Notes: a model not told the origin generated them from the letters alone. Shown: positions 1 through 10,867, counted from the first letter of the stretch. The stretch: DNA of 64,000 bases from Astropecten irregularis (GCA_963971285.1 OZ020248.1:21411873-21475872); one strand, 5' to 3'. Program-made: numbers and translations.

Positions 1-430
1 AAAAGTTAAGCACTCAATATATTTTAAATAAGAGAGTTGTGAGAGCTATGAAAATGAAGGATTGAAGAAATATGGCACTGGACCTCCTGCCTGGACTCTG
101 GGCTTCCATTTGTGACCATTTTTGATGCAATTGGGTGAGAAAGTGGGTCTATTTCAGCCGCTTTGCAGAGGGATGTTTTTTTGAAAATGGCTTCTTTGAC
201 TGGAGTGATCCATACCTTGTTTTAGGGGTGTTCAGCTGAGAATGAGTATATCTCAAAAATTCAATGGTCACCCTACCATAAATTGAAAAGAAAATGAAAG
301 GTGACATGTTGGTCATCATTTTTCTGTGTAACTTGAACAGCTGTGAGAGTTCTGTATATTTTTAAATGATTTTTGAAGTTTGATGATTTATCACTGTTGT
401 CTATGGGAGTTTATTTACTTGGGTGCAACC
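1..430 (+). repeat. Copy 1 of a duplicated 430-bp block (empty site)
   Basis: This block is repeated almost base for base from 1298 onward, where it is split by an insertion. With the inserted element and one target duplication removed, the second copy is also exactly 430 bp. Here the octamer AGAAATAT occurs once, at 66-73, so this copy is the pre-insertion allele. The block may continue left of the window. It has no coding signal. The function and family of the block are unknown. Confidence 0.9.
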
Positions 431-1297
431 TATAGTGCAGAATGGTGGCGTCCATTTTGTTTTGGATGGTGATATGTAAACATGTGTTTTTTTGCTGCTG
501 TCTCTCTATAACAGGCTCCAAAAAGACATAAAACTGGAAATGACATGAAAAACAGGCTTTTGGCATGTTGTATATGGGTTTTCAGTGTTTTATTTTTAAA
601 AAGCACAGTGGAGTAAACATTTTGTCAGAAGTGTCAACGACTGCACAAAGTAAACACAGGGTGCATGTGTAAGGCAATTGGATGGAATCAAAACATGGTA
701 TGTAATGCACAGAAAATGGTGTGTTTTTTCTGTAGTTTTGATATTTTCTGTGGGTGGAAATAATCTTGGACTGTAGTACACCTAGGGTGTGTTACTTCAT
801 ACATGTATTTCACTACTAGGCTGTCTAAAAGAGATCACCTTGTGCATTAAATGAGTGTGTGTCCTCAAAATCTTTGACAAGCCCCCCCCCCCTTCCATCC
901 TTTATCCACCCCCAAAGTGGGACCCCAAAGTGGCTATGTCCACTGCAAAATGATCCCACAGATGAACACATGAAGCAAGACATTTGTGTAACAGAGAGGA
1001 TTTACACCAGATTTGATGTTGTGGAATGGAGAATTCTCATGTTCAAAATCTTAGCAGGTTAATAAGCTATATGCTTTCCCATATACAACTGTACAAAAAA
1101 CATGGCCGCCACCCCAGATGCGAACCCCTGCCATTTCGCAGAGGAGCAATATTTTTCAATTTTCTTTTCAAATAAGTGACCTTTGGAATATTCTGCTTCC
1201 CCTCAGTGTGGTATGGTGTCAAAATATGGACACTATCTGCTCTTATAGGGTGCACCCAAGTAAATAGGGCCAAAATCCGTCCGCCGAGCTCATTAAT
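431..1297. other. AT-rich spacer between the two block copies
   Basis: I see no gene here. The stretch has a poly-C run near 882-892. Its right end contains a 23-base segment (1244-1266) that is the reverse complement, with one mismatch, of 412-434 at the end of copy 1. The pair suggests an inverted-repeat element or an old hairpin. The similarity continues weakly inward, but I could not define a target duplication. Confidence 0.5.
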
Positions 1298-2956
1298 AAA
1301 AGTTAAGCACTCAATATATTTTAAATAAGAGAGTTGTGAGAGCTATGGAAATGAAGGATTGAAGAAATATTAAGGCTGAAACGATACGCCTGTGTCGCGA
1401 TACGATACGTATCACGATACATGCCACACGATACGATATATATCGCGATATATCTTGGTTTAAAATAAATAAATAAATTCAAAACATAATGAACTTCCTT
1501 CATCAGGGTGTCAGGCCTCTTTAATGTTTCACTCCAGGTATAACACATTCTGATAATCAGTAAGGTACTACAAGTACAAATGAACTGAACTACGGATCCG
1601 TGTTAAACGATTTTTTAGCCTTTTAAATGACAGCGCTAGCGGGCGGCGATCGTGTGTGTTCAGTGAAGAAGTGAAAAGTGCCTAGGAATAAATGCAGTGT
1701 TGGCAAACGGTATAGACATTAAGCTTGTTTGATATGACAATATTTATCGATATCGCAATATTTTTTTCATATGGAAAATCGTATCAGGTCCCAGAAAAAA
1801 TTGAAATATCGGGAATATCGCAATATTTTTATGGTGGCGCAACTTTATACCAAAGAAATCAGAGTAGCTCATGAGCTAACAGAGCTACTTTTTGCACTTT
1901 TCGCGACGACCAAAACTAACAGATTACTGCAAATTTTGTTGCTGGTTGCGACGTTAAAGCATATTTCTTACCGCAAAATCTGCACCGAAGCCGACCGTGA
2001 TGAGTTATCCATGCCGTCCATGATCCAGAGCGCTACTTCACTTGACAGCACAAGTCATGCCCATGTACGTACGCTGCACTTCCGGCCGTCATGACTGAAG
2101 CTTACACGTGCGCTGGCCGTGCTGAATTCACTGTGCTGTGAGCACATGCATGCGATGCCGCGTTACACACAATTCCATGTACATTGTGCAATGACTATGC
2201 TTACCGCTTCCAGCCAACATGACTGAAGCTAGCAGCGTACTAATGGTTGCTGTTTGCGTGTGCGTGTACATGTACACCACGCGATCGCAGATAAAATCCC
2301 ATGGTTGACCGTTGTGTACTGTGTGAGCTATAGCTCTGTCATCCGAAGGAGCGCTATGCTTTTCGGCAAAAAAGGTGGCGTTTTCTTCTGCTTTTATACG
2401 TATATTTCTGGGTTTGCTTTTTTTGCAGTAGGCTTATTAGACAATTATGTGACTTTCAGCATGTTTTGTAATAAAGTTTATGTTTTATATTATTATCAAA
2501 AATACCGATATCGAATGTTCGTATCGATAAATCGTATCGTGACCGAATGTATCGCGATGCACCGATATATCGATGTATCGTTTCAGCCTTAAGAAATATG
2601 GCACTGGACCTCCTGCCTGGACTCTGGGCTTCCATTTGTGACCATTTTTGATGCAATTGGGTGAGAAAGTGGGTCTATTTCAGCCGCTTTGCAGAGGGAT
2701 GTTTTTTTGAAAATGGCTTCTTTGACTGGAGTGATCCATACCTTGTTTTAGGGGTGTTCAGCTGAGAATGAGTATATCTCAAAAATTCAATGGTCACCCT
2801 ACCATAAATTGAAAAGAAAATGAAAGGTGACATGTTGGTCATCATTTTTCTGTGTAACTTGAACAGCTGTGAGAGTTCTGTATATTTTTAAATGATTTTT
2901 GAAGTTTGATGATTTATCACTGTTGTCTATGGGAGTTTATTTACTTGGGTGCAACC
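1298..2956 (+). repeat. Copy 2 of the duplicated block, split by a hAT-type MITE
   Basis: The sequence matches 1-430 but is interrupted after the octamer AGAAATAT. The interruption is 1,221 bp long and the octamer is repeated on its far side. After 2956 the two copies diverge, although a weak resemblance to the sequence after 430 continues for some tens of bases. The duplication therefore predates the insertion. Confidence 0.9.
1371..2591. mobile_element. Non-autonomous hAT-type DNA transposon (1,221 bp)
   Basis: The ends are perfect 17-bp terminal inverted repeats, TAAGGCTGAAACGATAC. They are flanked by a perfect 8-bp target duplication, AGAAATAT (1363-1370 and 2592-2599). An 8-bp duplication is the hallmark of hAT transposases. 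Both subterminal regions are crowded with short CGATAC and TATCG motifs, as expected for transposase-binding sites. The open frames inside are short and resemble no transposase, so the element would need a transposase in trans. The empty allele is visible at 66-73. The superfamily call rests on duplication length and structure only. Confidence 0.9.
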
Positions 2957-4760
2957 CTACGAAATGAAGCATGCGGCGCGTCCAGGCCGTTTTGTGCTCT
3001 AAATGAAATGAAGGGCTTGATATACATGGCGAAGCTGGAGCTTTTCTTCGGCTTGTTTCATCATGTGGCCCAATCCCTTCATTTTGTTTTCTGGGCCTCA
3101 AATGGCGGTCACGAATTAAGTCCCAAGCCTAGCCTCAAGCCTGATTTACCTAAATGCCCATTGTCTGGGTTCAAAAGCAGGATGCAAACTGTTTGGGGTT
3201 GTTATCTGTTGCTGTTATCATTCAGAAGTCTTGGTACCATACATCCTTTGACAGAACCTTTGTGGAGTGTCTATATTGGGGTGTTGTCCTTGAGCGAGAC
3301 GCTTTGCAGTGCCAGGGTTTGATGGGTCTAATACTGGGCAGTTTTGGTTGATTGTGATATGTCAGAAGCTCACTGAGTATGATCTGGTTCTGGTTCTGTT
3401 TCCGAGAAATGTTGGGGGTGTTGTCCTTGAGCGAGACGCTTTGCCTTTTCAGGATTGGATAGGTATCTTACCGGGCAGTGTTGGTTATTGTGATTTGTCA
3501 GAGGTTGGCTGTTGACTTACAATCCTGTTAGAATCTGTTTCTGAAAGAGCTCAATTGATCCAGTTTGATCCGGTCATTTTTGTTCTTTGAAAACCGGACT
3601 TTTCCGTGCAACTTTCATGAATGTTCCATTTGTCTACGTGTGTAAAATTGTATTTGTGTCTTAACTTTTTGTTTTTGTCTAAGCTAAAAAAACTGTGGAT
3701 GCCCCTTTAATACATACATGTACAAACACCCCTCAAAAATGGAATCTCCCAACTTCTGATTGGCTGGATTAGTATGCTGACGGGCCATTGTACTTTCAGG
3801 GAAGGGGACATTTTAAGAAGGCAAGGACCAGTTAATATTTCTTCAGCCACCGTGAAATCTTGTGTCTTTTGGATTTCCTGACAATGTCGATTCAATTTCA
3901 AAAATTTCTGACCCAAAAAAGGAGGGACAAACGTTCTTGACAACATTTGACCTGTAACCTTAGAAATCATATCATTCAATACGTACTTTCGCACTTGCCA
4001 TATTAAAGTTCCATCATACAGTGTAATATATTCCTCCAGGCTCAAACATGCTCAACGTAAATGGCGTCGTATTTTTTTTTTACTTTTGTCTGAAAACGGT
4101 TTAGCAAAACAGGATATGGCTTGGTATCGCACACGAGTCTATGCAGTCACTTGCAAGCCCTTTTGGTATTTTTATATCATCAGTTTTTGTGTGTTTTTTT
4201 TTTTTTTTTAAACAAGCTTGCCAGAGTGTGTTGTACAATGTTTAGTACCCAGACTCTACCATGCACAGTGTGCCCCAAAATCCGGATGAATTTACGATAA
4301 ATATTAATCATTATCAAAAAATGTTTAAAAAGACTAGACTTTGAATTGCCGCAGCATTTTGATTGGCTAGAATAGGGTCACATGTTTTTCAACCGTCTGC
4401 TCAAAATGTCATTGTCAGCATTCATTTTTCCAGTCAAGTACTCATAAAACTCAAAAAACATAATGATACAAATTTTCTTTGAACAATTCTATGTTTCTTG
4501 TTCTGTTGTGTCCTTTTTCACTCCAAATTTTTCCAAGTTTTCCTTCTAAGGTTCTATGCATATCCAAAAAAAGTTTTTCTTTTATAAAACAAAATATTGA
4601 GGAAACGTGAAGATTTTTTCCATACTGCCCCGCCATTGATGTAGCGGTGTAGCTTTGCCTTTAGGAATGAAGCGGAAAGTCGGCCTAAAATAAATTCAGA
4701 AATATGTTCACTGCAAAGATTAATATTTGGTGATGCGGCCAGTTCATAATCAGGCTAGTA
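2957..4760. other. Region without a recognisable gene
   Basis: Apart from the short direct duplication at 3278-3506 I see only AT-rich, non-coding-looking sequence with homopolymer T runs (for example near 4195-4210). The open frames are short and on both strands, and none has a recognisable domain. Confidence 0.5.
3278..3506 (+). repeat. Diverged direct duplication, about 134-bp period
   Basis: Two segments, starting near 3278 and near 3412, share a core of about 24 identical bases beginning TTGTCCTTGAGCGAGACG. They then share a weaker similarity of about 70 bases that includes GGGCAGT and TTGGTT. This is an old tandem duplication. The small open frames over it arise from the duplication and are not credible genes. 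Confidence 0.7.
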
Positions 4761-5080
4761 AAGGTAACATCATTCTTTTGTTTTTGGAAGATACAGTAAC
4801 AGTCATCTGTGCAAATTTCAGTCCCATATGGTGCCCACTTTTTGAGAAAACAGTGAAAAACGGCCACAGTATTTCTTAAGTCTTTTCTCTTTTATTTTTG
4901 ATCTTTAAATGATCAAAAATAATTTTAGTCATTGGTTTTACTCTTTTCTGGATAAATACAGCATTTCAGGCACAAACATTTTAACGGTATGTTTCTACCA
5001 TCACCATCTTTATACCCTGTAAGTTAAAGGTAAATCTGTGACGACTTCTGTTTCGGTATGCTACCAACGTATGATACTAC
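4761..5080 (+). mobile_element. AAGGTAGTATC-family MITE, copy 1
   Basis: This is one of at least nine copies or pieces of a roughly 360-bp element in the window. Full copies end in the inverted repeat AAGGTAGTATCATACTTTG, have a small central hairpin (TTTGATCTTTAAATGATCAAA here), and carry a block ACCATCACCATCTTTATACC near the right end. This copy has mutated ends and lacks about 30 bases near the left end. It has no coding capacity. The superfamily is discussed under the copy at 13604. Confidence 0.85.
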
Positions 5081-5367
5081 ATAAGCATCCATCTGTGGGT
5101 TACAAGCAAAATATTCAGTCTTAAAAACCCTGAATTTTCATGATATCGTCCACTCAGCAAAACATAGTAAAATAGTCCCATGCCTGGCTAGAATGGTGCT
5201 ACTAAGAAATTATCCAGCAGCATAAAACAATTAACAGGTTTTACTAATTATGACTAGTTAAATAGAATTAAGAAACAATGAAATGAAGAGTTCATTTGCA
5301 AAAACAGATTATTAACGGATGAAAAATTCACTTAATCATGCTTTACATTTAATTATTCATATAGAAG

Positions 5368-5607
5368 CAGCGCAGTAGCATATACTTTAACATACAAAAC
5401 TCATAATTTTGGATAATAACAATAATTCAGCGCAGTAGCATATACTTAAACATATAAAACTCATCATTTTGGATAATAACAATACTTAAGCACAGTAGCA
5501 TATACTTAAACATATAAAACTCATCATTTTGGATAATAACAATACTTAAGCGCAGTAGCATATACTTAAACATATAAAACTCATCATTTTGGATAATAAC
5601 CATAATT
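5368..5607 (+). repeat. 60-bp minisatellite, 4 units
   Basis: Four head-to-tail units of exactly 60 bp each begin with CAGCGCAGTAGCATATACTT or a close variant. Units 2 to 4 are nearly identical, and unit 1 differs at several bases, which suggests recent expansion of the inner units. There are no spacers, so this is a simple tandem array. Confidence 0.95.
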
Positions 5608-5984
5608 TTTCACTTGCAAGTATTTTATTCATCTTAAAACAAGTGTCGGATTTCAAATTTCCCTGCATGTCTATTCATCAATTAAACATACATGTGTAGG
5701 CCTAAGCATTGACCAGAACAATGCATTGATTAGACATTCAGCACTAACCCTGTAATATCTCTAACCAGGTCAATCATTGCATTTATTAAGGGCTGATATT
5801 TTGATCCAGAATGATAGTTTCCTTATAGATTTGTCAACAGTCCCCTCTAATTAAATGAAGGAATATATGATTGAAGTATGATTATTGTCAGGAATGTGAT
5901 GTCTTCTGTTAATGTGTAATTTGATACCATGTGGTGTAATCACAACCTTCGTGACATCCTTTTCAACAAATCATCATAACACCA
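5608..5984. other. Non-coding spacer
   Basis: AT-rich sequence with no gene, repeat or structured element that I can support. Confidence 0.4.
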
Positions 5985-6206
5985 GGGGCCAATTTCATAG
6001 AGCTGCTTAGCACCAAAATAACTTGCCCAATAAAACAAACCACCATTGAAAATTCCATTTGATATTTATGGTCAGCGAACAACAGCCAAAGAACAACCAC
6101 AAGTGATACACAACACACGGAAATTTGGTTGTTAATCCTGTTTTTACTAAGACAGAAATGTCATGTTTAGCGAATTTTTGCGCTAAGCAGCTCTATGAAG
6201 TTGGCC
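5985..6206 (+). mobile_element. GGGGCCAATTTCA-family palindromic MITE, copy 1
   Basis: A 222-bp element with near-perfect terminal inverted repeats of about 25 bp, starting GGGGCCAATTTCATAGAGC and ending GCTCTATGAAGTTGGCC. Further inward are the motifs CTTAGCACAAAA and CAAAGAACAACCACAAGTG. Two more copies lie at 6631-6873 (inverted) and 21208-21448. It has no coding capacity, and I could not fix a clear target duplication, so the superfamily stays open. Confidence 0.85.
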
Positions 6207-6630
6207 TTCTGACATTATCACGTTGATCCGAACTGAACCGAACGTCATAAAGTCAACCTTTTGATTCCCCCAAACTTTATATTTTTGTGAAGAATTGAAA
6301 CATTCAGGTAAAACCAAAATATAACATACTTTGTCAGAAATTGTAATCTTCATAAAAACTGCAACTTGTATGAGAAATGCATGCCAGCGACAAGTTTACA
6401 TTATCTTCACTCCCGAGTATACATAGAACATTTAAAATGATTCTTAATTCAAATTCAGTCACAAATGCCTGTATAGAGCGTATGTGTGTAGCGAAATAAA
6501 CAGAACATTTGACCTGTAATTATACACGTTTACAGCACAGTTACATGTACAAACAAATTACCAGTAGATATTGTTTTTGTTAAATGCTTTTTTTTTCTTC
6601 AAGGTTATAGTGGCAGGCAGATAAACGCCA

Positions 6631-6873
6631 GGGGCCAATTTCATAAAACTGCTTAGCACAAAAATTTGCTAAGCATGACATTTCTGAAATAAAAACAGGG
6701 TAAACAACCAAATGTCTATGTGTTGTGTATCACTTGCGATAGTTCTTTGGATGTTGTTCGCTGACCATGAATATCAAATGGAATTTTGAATGGTGGTTTG
6801 TTTTATTGGGCAAGACATTTTTGTGCTAAGCACTAAGCAAATGTTTGTGCTAAGCAGCTCTATGAAATTGGCC
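6631..6873 (-). mobile_element. GGGGCCAATTTCA-family palindromic MITE, copy 2
   Basis: The same family as the element at 5985, in inverted orientation: the internal block with CAAATGTCTATGTGTTGTG is the reverse complement of the copy-1 interior. The inverted ends are about 23 bp. A short internal duplication of the GCTAAGCAC motif near 6830-6855 makes this copy slightly longer. Confidence 0.85.
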
Positions 6874-7025
6874 ACAGATTATATGGAATGCATGGCTTTT
6901 TACATTTTGGCAAAATGACATTAAACAATTACCATTTAAGGTTTATCACAAATAGTATATTTTCACCAAGAGAGGGTGCTTCAGCAAAGCATTGTGGGAT
7001 ACATCTGGGTCGAACTGCTAGTTCA

Positions 7026-7244
7026 GGGGCCTTTCTCAAAGCTCGGCTCAGGCTCCGGCTCCGGTTTCATCTCTGTAATCCATATGCTGATTAATATAAC
7101 TTGTGGTTTTTCATTGAAGCTGAAACTCTGTTTACTTTTTCAAGCCAGAGAATCCGAACCGCTGCCAAAAGTTTAATACCCGTTATTTTCGAATGGATTC
7201 ACGAAATGGAGCCGGAGCCGGAGCCGAGCTTTGAGAAAAGCCCC
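7026..7244 (+). mobile_element. MITE with GGCTCC-repeat inverted ends, copy 1
   Basis: A 219-bp element whose two ends are inverted repeats starting GGGGCCTTTCTCAAAGCTCG and running into repeated GGCTCA/GGCTCC hexamers. The interior includes CATATGCTGATTAATATAAC and CCCGTTATTTTCGAATGGAT. The hexamers create spurious Gly-Ser and Pro-Glu open frames, which I reject as genes. Confidence 0.8.
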
Positions 7245-7255
7245 TATAACACAGT

Positions 7256-7494
7256 GGGTTTACAAAGCTCAGGCTCAGGCTCACGCTCAGGCTCAGGCTC
7301 TGGCTCCATATTTTGTGAATCCATTCTTAAATAACGGGTAGGCCTGTCAAAATAGAGGCGTTTGGCTGCGACTCGGAAGTAGATTCTCTGGTTTGAAAAA
7401 GAAAACAGAGCTTCAGCTTCAATGAAAAACCACAACCTATATTTTCAGCATATGGATGACAGAGCCGGAGCCTGAGCCTCCATTTTGTAAACCC
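7256..7494 (-). mobile_element. MITE with GGCTCC-repeat inverted ends, copy 2 (inverted)
   Basis: A second, diverged copy of the element at 7026-7244, lying only 11 bases away in the opposite orientation. Its ends read GGGTTTACAAAGCTCAGGCTC on the left and the reverse complement of GGGTTTACAAAATGGAGGCTC on the right. The hexamer tract is longer here on the left. Together the pair forms a large inverted repeat. Confidence 0.8.
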
Positions 7495-7600
7495 TCCTCT
7501 ACAAACTATAAAGAATATTTTACTCACTGTCCAAAAGTAACCATGTGGTGCCCTTTCGACCCTTGTGCATCCCACAATCCCTAGCGGTCGTTATTTGTAA

Positions 7601-8295
7601 TAGACCTTTCTTTTGTTTACAAACACTGACATGCTGGTTGGCAATACTTTGCATGGGCGGCCAAATATCGCAAATCATTTCGTCTTCTTGACCGACGTCA
7701 TGCAGAGCTACCAAGTCTCATGCATTGTGCGTGAGACTCACGCATTTAGGGTCCGTGTCACGGTCTCACGCATGACACCCATATTTCTCACGCATCGGGA
7801 CCCGACAAGGAAAAAAAAAGAAAAAAAGTAGCATTATTATTTGCTAGACTTTCAACTTGGGCATATAATAAGGAGCAAAGCTCAAAGGATTAAAGGTATG
7901 TTTCCCTTTTGTTTTTCAAAATTGAAAAAGCTCCCTACCATGGGAGGGGGCACCCCCCCCCCCACTTGGTTGCTGTGCTCCCTTACTTTCGCGCACGTGA
8001 GCGCGCTGAGACGCCGCGTCATGAAAAACTCTCTCATTAAAAAAATTTGAACTTGGCATCTCTGAGTCATGATCAAATTCAACATAATTTGCAAACTTTC
8101 CATAGCTGTACAAATACATACCATCATTGCTTGTGTTGTTTCCATTACATTCAGTAATATCTTTCAACGTTTATGAAACGATGTGTACAAATTGTGTTAA
8201 AATTGTGGTTATTTTTTATGCCCGGCTTTGATGGCACGCCATAGTTTCCGGCATTGGTAAAAACTCAGGCTGTGACGTTGCAAAAGAAAGGTCTA
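7601..8295. mobile_element. Element with 15-bp ends TAGACCTTTCTTTTG
   Basis: Perfect 15-bp inverted repeats bound a 695-bp segment. Both inner flanks resemble the shorter segment at 11421-11690 (shared TTTGTTTACAAACA, TTGTTTCCATTACATTCA-like and TTTCCGG motifs), so this is a family and the other copy has lost the middle. A CACGCA-rich cluster occupies part of the middle here. No coding capacity is visible. Confidence 0.7.
7713..7806. repeat. Cluster of TCTCACGCA motifs
   Basis: Within about 80 bases the nonamer TCTCACGCA or ACTCACGCA occurs three times on the plus strand (ending near 7744, 7772 and 7794) and once inverted at 7728-7736. The inverted copy and the first direct copy form a palindrome, TGCGTGAGACTCACGCA. 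This may be a nested repeat inside the element at 7601-8295. Its function is unknown. Confidence 0.6.
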
Positions 8296-8365
8296 TAATA
8301 CCTTTATATATCACTGACCTATCTATTCCCTCTAGAATTGCTCCAGGCGCGGATCTACAGGCCCC

Positions 8366-8842
8366 TCAAAAGGATTTTTGTCTACCCCCCCTCATTGTAA
8401 AAGCCACTCGGTGGTTGGTTGGTGCTTCCCCTTGGTTCCCCTTCTCACCCTTCAGACCAATTCCCCCAGTTGCTCCAGCTAATCCTGGTGGACCACGTGG
8501 ACCCATCTTTCCGGGCACGCCCATGCCATCTTCTCCTTTAGGTCCAGGGTTCCCGGGGTCCCCTTGCTCACCCACAGCTCCAGTCTCCCCTCTGTCACCT
8601 GTGGGCCCTGGTAGACCAATTTCACCCTTTAGACCGACTGGTCCATAGGGTCCTGGTTGGCCTGGTATACCGGGGATGCCTGGTACAGCAGCAGGTCCCT
8701 GGCAGCATATTTGACCACACTCTGGAGCAGTAGGATTCATATCACTATTTGCAGGAGCAGGATCGGTAATAGCAGCTTGTAGCTTGAGTAAATCACCCGT
8801 CAGGATGGAGACAACGAGGAGAAATATCAGTCGCTTATGCAT
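8366..8842 (-). CDS. Secreted collagen-like protein, N-terminal exon of a C1q-type gene
   Basis: The frame opens with a clear signal peptide ([16 protein letters not shown]), then a short spacer with a CGQICC cysteine cluster at about residues 43-48. About 75 residues of Gly-X-Y triplets follow, roughly residues 54-140. It ends with NHRVAFT, which resembles the first strand of a C1q globular head. Collagen plus C1q proteins are secreted oligomeric lectin or complement-type molecules. A polypyrimidine tract and AG stand directly before the ATG, so an upstream 5' UTR exon is likely. The head domain is not in the window: a run of seven G bases (minus strand) breaks the frame soon after NHRVAFT, or the gene splices onward. 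I cannot tell which. Confidence 0.75.
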   Translation of the reverse strand: MHKRLIFLLVVSILTGDLLKLQAAITDPAPANSDMNPTAPECGQICCQGPAAVPGIPGIPGQPGPYGPVGLKGEIGLPGPTGDRGETGAVGEQGDPGNPGPKGEDGMGVPGKMGPRGPPGLAGATGGIGLKGEKGNQGEAPTNHRVAFTMRGGRQKSF

Positions 8843-8940
8843 CTAAAATGTGAAGGGAAAAGTGGAAAACAAAGTGTAGGGTAATAGAAAGATAAGGACA
8901 CCAAGAAATTAGACAACAAACGACCACAACCAATTCATTA

Positions 8941-9299
8941 AAGGTAATATCATACTTTGGTTTTTGACAAAGAAATACAGATTCATGGGCAAAAATATCA
9001 AGGAAGATACAGTAACCGTCAATCTGTTAAAATTTCAGTCCTATACGTTGCTAACTTTTTGAGAAAACAGTGAAAAACGGCCACAATTATTTCTTGAGTC
9101 TTTTCTCTTTTATTTTTGATCTTTAAAGATCAAAAATAATTGTGGTCACTGGTTTTACCCTTTTCGGGATAATACAGCATTTCAAGCAGAAAAATGTTAA
9201 GAGTATGTTTCTACCATCACCATTTTTATACCCTGTAAGTTATAGGTAAATCTGTGAAGATTTCTGTTTCGGTATGCTACCAAAGTATGATACTACCTT
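8941..9299 (+). mobile_element. AAGGTAGTATC-family MITE, copy 2
   Basis: A full-length 359-bp copy from AAGGTAATATCATACTTTGG to CAAAGTATGATACTACCTT. Both sides read TTAA overlapping the element ends (TA immediately outside). It contains the central hairpin TTTGATCTTTAAAGATCAAA. It lies just upstream of the C1q-like exon, read on that gene's strand. Confidence 0.9.
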
Positions 9300-9473
9300 T
9301 AATTCCAATGTATCCACACAAGTTTTCGTTGATTATTATCACACATGATTTGATTGTTTCCCATTTATGTCCTTTGATTTGAGAAAAAACCTGACAAAAA
9401 TAACCTGTGTGTTAACAAGGAATTTACGAAAGCCCATTATATAGTGGCACTTAAAATTTATATTTTGGACATA

Positions 9474-10370
9474 CTAATCCGTAACGGATTAGATTACTAA
9501 TCCGTTATTACGGATTATTTAATTCGTTATTACAGATTATGCATTTTATGCACTTTTCACCCTAAGACAAACTAGTATCCCATTTCTCAAGATTAAATGT
9601 CGTTTCTGCAGTTGTCTTTCTCCCTTGTCTGCCTGCAGTTATAGGTTTGGGTGGCCCCACTTCTAACTGTACACACTGGGCGTCCATGACGATGAACAAC
9701 ATTTGGGCATTTCTCTTCCGCTTCCTTGCCACCCCCCCCCCCCACTCCTCTGTTCCAGTAGCATAGCCAATAGGCACGTTCACACACACCAAAAAAGCGC
9801 AACTAATTACAAATAATCGCGATTCGGAGCGCGATTCAAATCGCAATAATAGTGCGTCTTTTTGCAAATAGTCGCGATTATTTGCTGTGTGAACGGTGCA
9901 CCAAAAAAAAATACCGTTTTTTTATATCCCATCATGCAAGGTGGGCCCGCGAGTTTAGCACAGGATGCACGCCGACTTCACGCTTCACTGCGCACGCGCT
10001 GTTTGATAGAAATCGTACCGGTGCGATTTGGGTCGCGCTTTTTTGCCTGTGTGGACACTACAAAAAGCGTGACTATTTGGGTCGCGATTTGGACAGACAT
10101 ACATTTACACTGAAAAAGACCTTCTTTATTAGAGTGTATAGTCAGAATTGGGGCCACCCAAACCCATAACTGGAAGCAGACAAGGGAGATAGACAACTGC
10201 AGAAACGACCGTTAATTTTGAGCAATGGGATAATAGGTTTGTCTTAGGGTTAATAGTATATAGAATGCATAATCCGTAATAACGGATTAGTAATCCGTAA
10301 TAACGGATTAGTAATTCGTAATAGCGAACTAGTAATCCGTAATAACGAATTAAATAACCCGTAATAATGA
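9474..10370. mobile_element. Fold-back element with about 190-bp inverted arms
   Basis: The left arm (9474-9668) and right arm (10142-10370) are imperfect reverse complements. Shared blocks are CCTAAGACAAAC, CGTTTCTGCAGTTGTCT and GGTTTGGGTGGCCCCA. The outer part of each arm carries repeated copies of the palindrome TAATCCGTTATTACGGATTA. I see no target duplication and no coding capacity. A smaller palindromic element is nested near the middle. Confidence 0.8.
9773..9902. mobile_element. Nested 130-bp palindromic element
   Basis: The left end GGCACGTTCACACACACC is answered by TGTGTGAACGGTGCACC on the right. The interior is rich in AATCGCGATT and TCGCGATTATTTG, which are partly self-complementary. 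Similar AAAAAGCGC and TGTGTGGACAC motifs reappear near 10035-10075, so a second damaged copy may lie there. Confidence 0.55.
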
Positions 10371-10867
10371 AAAATTCGTTGTTTTCAGTAGTGAATTCCC
10401 AATCGTTTTGCAGATGGAACTGAGTTTGAATGGTGTTGATCATGCGCAGATGCGTGAAAGTCTATACACAATCGTCACATGGTGTATTCACAATGCATTT
10501 TGCAACATTTCACTTCTGACTTTGGCCTATAATTCAAGTTCAGGATATATGCACATTTTCATGATTACATAATTACAACAGATGACACATGATTGTAAAG
10601 ATGAATAATGAAGCTTTCCAATGATACCAGTTTCACCGTTTATAGATCAGTAACAAAAAAGATACCATCCCTCAAACTTGAGTTGCAGAACTTTTTTGAA
10701 ACTTTTTTGAAACTCATTTTTACAACGATACAAAATGGTCTTGGAAAAGCAACAAATAGCACGGATATTTTGACTGCCGATCGGAGCGTAATGACTTCCA
10801 CTGTGTATATGGTTCAGTCAGTAAATGAAAAACATTCTAACGTGCTGATTTTTTATACGCCACCTTT

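Noticed and set aside
1771-2592. Open frames inside the hAT MITE as a transposase
   Set aside because: They lack any hAT motif, are short, and overlap the conserved subterminal repeats.
5368-5607. CRISPR-like array
   Set aside because: The 60-bp units are contiguous, without unique spacers, and the genome is eukaryotic.
7101-7334. Gly-Ser and Pro-Glu repeat proteins
   Set aside because: They result from GGCTCC hexamers in the inverted ends of two MITEs.
8415-8648. Plus-strand Pro-rich frame
   Set aside because: It is the mirror of the Gly-X-Y collagen frame on the minus strand, which has a signal peptide.
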